A DNA stretch of 64,000 nucleotides, from the NCBI GenBank assembly GCA_026874595.1, contig CM049307.1, positions 24,030,362 through 24,094,361 on the forward strand. Reading direction: 5' to 3'. The notes beneath the pieces were generated by a model. The model saw only the letters and a program-made list of their open reading frames with translations, ran no database searches and had not been told where the DNA came from. Every line of letters begins with the position of its first letter. The stretch's first letter is position 1. The translations under genes and the position numbers were made by a program. The stretch is from Sipunculus nudus. Its lineage: Eukaryota > Annelida > Sipuncula > Golfingiida > Sipunculidae. Below are positions 60,366-64,000 of this stretch, in pieces.

Positions 60366-61259
60366 TATATATATATGTATATATACATACAGCAAAATAT
60401 AAATATACCTACTGGTGGAAGGTACTGGTTTTAAAATCATAATTGATGACTGAACAATAAAAACTGATGATTAAAAACGACTGATTATTAATCTTATATT
60501 TTTTTACTTTATATTTTACCTTGAAATCTGCTGTATACTAGTACCTAAAAAATTGACCCCAGTAAATAGTCTGCATGACATGCACATGGTTATTCCTAAT
60601 GGAACCATCAATCAACCCGCATTGAAGGTTGACTTGCAGGCGGCACATTGTTGGTGGTGCAAGGTTCTGTTTTGATGCTGTTCTTTAATTTGTTTGTATA
60701 TCTGTGACAGGATAAGCTTTTAATCCATTATGCAAAAATGCAATTAATTTAATCAATTTTGAAGAAAATGACCAATCATCCATTTATATGATTTACTGGT
60801 ATTTAAGTTTTAATTTAAGTTGGTAATGCAAATGAAAGGATGCAGTGACAGTTATATTTGTGAGAACAGAATATATATATATATATTAGTGAGAAACTTT
60901 TAATTTATACACATATATAAGAACTTCATGAATAACCATCTAAATGTCTAAAAATGTAGTACTAGAGAATTAAAATAGTAGTTGTTCATGAAGAAAATGT
61001 GCAGAAAACACTAACATTATTTACATGTGAAGAAGACCATCAGAAATTTTAACACTGATTATGAATTATGATTCATACCTTTGGGTAAAGGTGTATGTTG
61101 GAACCACTGGTCCAGTCAGGCAAGTAGGAGCTGAATTTTGGTTGCCCAACAACCATTTTCTGGACCTTTTACTTGCCCAAGGAAAGTGGTTAAATTTATG
61201 TCGAGCTCTGGTGTGGCAGAACTACAGCTACATATTTTATTGAAATAGTATATTAAATT

Positions 61260-61291
<32 letters not shown>

Positions 61292-61906
61292 GTCTGAATA
61301 ATGAAATTCATGTAAATAATATTCAGATATGTGTCACCTTACTGTATACACAAAATGATGTTTTCATGTTGACCTTCAAATAATGTCTTATTTTACAGGT
61401 AAAATTGCATATTATACCTTTTATATACACCTCTATGAAGTGATTTTAATGTGAATAATGATGTATAGCACAATGACAAATTCGCTAGAAGCATGAATGT
61501 AGAATTAATTAAGGATTCCATAACAAGTTGAAAAAAATAATTGACAATACAATAGCATTCATTCAGATACCACAAAGAAAGGATATCCTGTATTCATTAG
61601 TATAAAAGAGAAAGAACTGGAATACAGGCATTAGGCTGGTACAAACACTCAACACCTGTTGCTGAAACACTTGTAGAAAAGGTCATAAAAAATGAAATGG
61701 TCCAGTCAATACCATAATGCAATATACAAAGCATGTTAACTCTAATCATCAAAACCTCATGGGATAAGTTGTATATAATGGGTTCAATTAATTAAAGTTA
61801 CTAATACCAAAAGAACTGATTCAGGTATGTGATTTCAGATAACAGTCTGTTATCTAGGCTGTAGATATATAATTTCAACAAGTCAGGGCCTATATTTTAG
61901 GCTTAC
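60366..61906. other. Unassigned AT-rich
   Basis: Short (AT)n at about 60871 and 61260-61284. No gene supported. Confidence 0.5.
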
Positions 61907-61964
61907 CTGTAATGTTACCATGGAAGGAGGCCAGATAGTCTGAACTTTCAGCTAATCCCTTCAT
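61907..61964 (-). CDS. Candidate small first coding exon, minus strand
   Basis: ATG at 61964-61962 opens MKGLAESSDYLASFHGNIT and runs into ACAG|GTAAGC, a strong donor, after 19 codons plus one base. No upstream acceptor is needed for a first exon. The phase does not fit the acceptor at 43640 directly, so at least one more exon would lie between. Could be chance. Confidence 0.28.
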
Positions 61965-62416
61965 GAGTAGGAATGTTTATTAGATAAAACTATAGACTGG
62001 TACCTTAAAGTAAACCACTCATTTAAATAGTCAAAGCTTTCTGGGGACAAGTTATTATGATGGAGAAGACAGGTTCTAAGATAGTCTAGTAGATAACTTA
62101 GACAATCCACATTATTGCTCATGATCTGCTTTAAATCCACGGTGCTCAGAATAAACAACAGCATATAACTTATGATAGCATTCACCATGCTGTGCCTTTT
62201 ACTATTGTGCATACCAAAGACAGTTGATATAATAAGTGTTGGTTCAATGTTACAATTATTCTCTATTTTAACCAGCTCTTTTGGGCATCTTTTTGAAGTG
62301 ACACAGAATTCCTGTGTTGGTTTATTTTCATTTTCATCCCATTGGTTAATTACTCGAGTATTCATCATATAAACAAGATTAGTGGTAAACTGAAAGTGAA
62401 GGAACACACTGTACAC
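61961..62416 (-). CDS. 151-codon open frame of unknown nature
   Basis: The longest non-repeat frame after the fossil segments. It begins MYSVFLHFQ and has a hydrophobic stretch (IISYMLLFILSTVDL). It ends TCA TGA, overlapping the ATG of the small exon above. Composition is as AT-rich as the surroundings, and a rough estimate gives ~0.2 such frames by chance in 64 kb. No domain or splice evidence. Confidence 0.2.
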   Translation of the reverse strand: MYSVFLHFQFTTNLVYMMNTRVINQWDENENKPTQEFCVTSKRCPKELVKIENNCNIEPTLIISTVFGMHNSKRHSMVNAIISYMLLFILSTVDLKQIMSNNVDCLSYLLDYLRTCLLHHNNLSPESFDYLNEWFTLRYQSIVLSNKHSYS

Positions 62417-63116
62417 ATTTCTGATGCTGTTGTGAATTCAGCCATTAAGTACATGAGTGACAGCACAATGTATGTTTATCACATTAACAACCATGATGCT
62501 TTCAATCTCGTATTTTGCTAACTCAGAAATGGCAGTCATATTGTGGAAATCATTAATCAAGTGAGCAGTTTCTCAGAATTCAGCAAACAGAAATCACATG
62601 ACACTTTCAGTTGCAAGCAATAAAATATTTAATATATATATACTAGTGCACTCTGTGACCTGACTGTTTAGGCCACTCTAAAAATAAAGTTCTACAGCTC
62701 CTATTTCTATAAATCTACTTTTTAAGTTAATTGGTACAAAGTCCCTAGTATTATTATTCCTTATTGCTGCCCCTCAATTAACCCCTTGGGACTCGATCCC
62801 CACTATACTGGAGATATAAAAATTCATAACTGGCAGCATATAGTGTTGTTTATTCAAAAAGTGTCAGTCTTTAAAAGACCATTTCCCAGGCTTGATTCAC
62901 CTATGAAGGTTGCTGATTATGAAAATGTCTTCCACATCACAGGCATCCATTTCCAGCACTAAAATGGCTTGGAAGCCGTAAACACATTGAGTATGGGCAA
63001 TATATTCCTGTCCAGTGATGAGAATGTGAAGGGAAATATAGCTAGATCTAGTCTTTTGAGTCACTAGATAGACACGGTTGAGGTGGTCTGGGACCACCGC
63101 CCTGTCTGTCTCTTTA
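62417..63116. other. Unassigned
   Basis: A 66-codon minus frame (62897-63097) ends at a donor-like ATAG|GTGAAT but lacks a convincing acceptor. Not called. Confidence 0.4.
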
Positions 63117-63420
63117 GACTATGAATTTTGATGAGCTGATAGATGTGATGCCACACAAACCAAGCCAAGGGGCCGCGAAGGCCACCACCATTCACCCGCA
63201 CTGGTGACGAAGAAAACTACACCATCCACACCCACAAAGCCCTGAGCGGGCCACTCACCGCACTGGTACCAGCAGCAGGGCCGCTGCCCCCAAGAACCCG
63301 ATCACAAGCGACATCCCTGAGGGGCATGCCACCCAGCAAAACAGCGCACAACAACAGGCAGCTCCCCGACACCAGCATGGACACCCAGGTGGCTGACAGA
63401 AAAACTCTCATCGCAAAGAG
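63117..63420 (+). CDS. Candidate GC-rich exon, plus strand (frame uncertain)
   Basis: CCCTGTCTGTCTCTTTAG (ending 63116) is an excellent splice acceptor. It is followed by ACT and an ATG reading MNFDELIDVMPHKPSQGAAK to a TGA at about 63207. Another plus frame is open from about 63190 to 63507 (TRTGDEENYTIHTHKALSG ... LPPRTRSQATSLRGMPPSKT), C-rich in third positions. A single indel would join the two, so either an exon with a frame-changing error or a relic is possible. No family recognised. The minus strand offers a rival interpretation (next entry). Confidence 0.3.
63259..63411 (-). CDS. Rival minus-strand reading: signal-peptide first exon
   Basis: ATG at 63411 opens MRVFLSATWVSMLVSGS then CLLLCAVLLGG, a textbook signal peptide, and after exactly 51 codons meets GCG|GTGAGT, a consensus donor in phase 0. 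If real it is the first exon of a secreted or membrane protein transcribed toward lower coordinates. It overlaps the plus-strand candidate, so only one is likely right. Confidence 0.33.
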
Positions 63421-64000
63421 CCGGACTTCCTGTGATTTGGTTAAGGCTTGGTGTCTTGGCTTGGTCTTCAGCTTGTTTTTTCTTGTCCCTGAGCAGTGGG
63501 CTTAAAGTTGTCTGTAATGCCCATTGTCAGGGTTTGAAGGGAGATTACAGGAATATCATTCCTTATATACTGGCCCTTGCTTCCTGGGTGACACTCTTGG
63601 AGGTCAAAGGGCAAACATGAATATTTCTAATTCTTTTGATTATGACTGTACTTGTGATAACCTTTCTATAAGGGGAATTTTGTTGCCAAGGTAATGGAAC
63701 AATTTTGAATAAAAAATACTTAGAAGTATATAATATTAATTAAAGGGAGTTATATATTATAGCCATATGACATTCTGAATTATTTTAGAAAATTATTTAT
63801 TACCATGATGTATAATATTATGTATTAATACTAGCAAAAACTCATAATCTCAAAGGGCTATTACATGTAATGAAATGAAAGATTTTCATTCACACAGGAA
63901 ATATACAGATAAAACGGTGTGTTCTTCATGTGCATCATTACAAGAATTGTTATAATTTTTTTCTTTATCATTTTAGCAACTTCATGCATCTTGTCTCAAC
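63421..64000. other. Unassigned to window end
   Basis: 63425-63620 has plus frames but no splice or domain support; the rest is AT-rich. Confidence 0.5.

Noticed and set aside
62897..63097. Possible second exon of the signal-peptide gene
   Set aside because: Its open frame does not match phase 0 from 63259 with the available acceptor, and that acceptor lacks a pyrimidine tract.

Overview
This window looks like AT-rich, intron- and repeat-dominated DNA from a eukaryote, most likely a marine invertebrate such as a mollusc. Reasons: there is no prokaryote-style gene density, microsatellites are long (AT, AAT, CT/GA, GT), there are many terminal-inverted-repeat (TIR) elements, and there is a decayed copy of a cysteine-rich 'LTGCD' protein family that I associate from memory with cnidarian, mollusc and other marine invertebrate genomes. 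No long intact protein-coding gene is present. The two longest open frames (25.6-26.9 kb, one on each strand) are artefacts of a 39-bp minisatellite. Layout: 1-9 kb is mostly featureless apart from a possible first exon at 1.05 kb, microsatellites and an orphan CRE/YY1-like promoter cluster at 5.9 kb. 9.03-12.67 kb is a frameshifted, stop-interrupted gene fossil, immediately followed by a ~140-bp tandem repeat. 14-24 kb holds old dispersed repeats, poly-G/C-bearing GCGGATCC elements and a 335-bp element with 34-bp inverted ends. 25.89-26.87 kb is a minisatellite of exactly 25 x 39 bp. 27-30.4 kb and 34.5-36.9 kb are two copies of a large non-coding element containing satellite-like monomers around the palindrome GGTGGCGCCACC; a third, truncated copy is at 43.7-44.6 kb. 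32.3-32.9 kb is a ~100-bp tandem array with an AT microsatellite grown inside one unit. 43,441-43,639 (minus strand) is the best candidate exon: a 3'-terminal exon with a clean acceptor, encoding a coiled coil. 50 kb has a pair of tRNA-derived SINE-like copies. 55 kb has a ~440-bp homopurine stretch. 56.3-60.4 kb has three elements with CAGTGGAACC / GACCACC ends. 61.9 kb and 63.1-63.4 kb hold small exon-like segments. If the exon calls are right, most of 44-64 kb is intronic or 5' flanking sequence of minus-strand transcription, filled with transposon debris. I see no operons, phage, CRISPR or intact tRNA genes. The most interesting items are the fossil gene, whose acidic-motif order resembles FEN/XPG nucleases, and the satellite-carrying mobile element. 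Functional statements rest on motif recognition from memory and are marked accordingly; no search was run.
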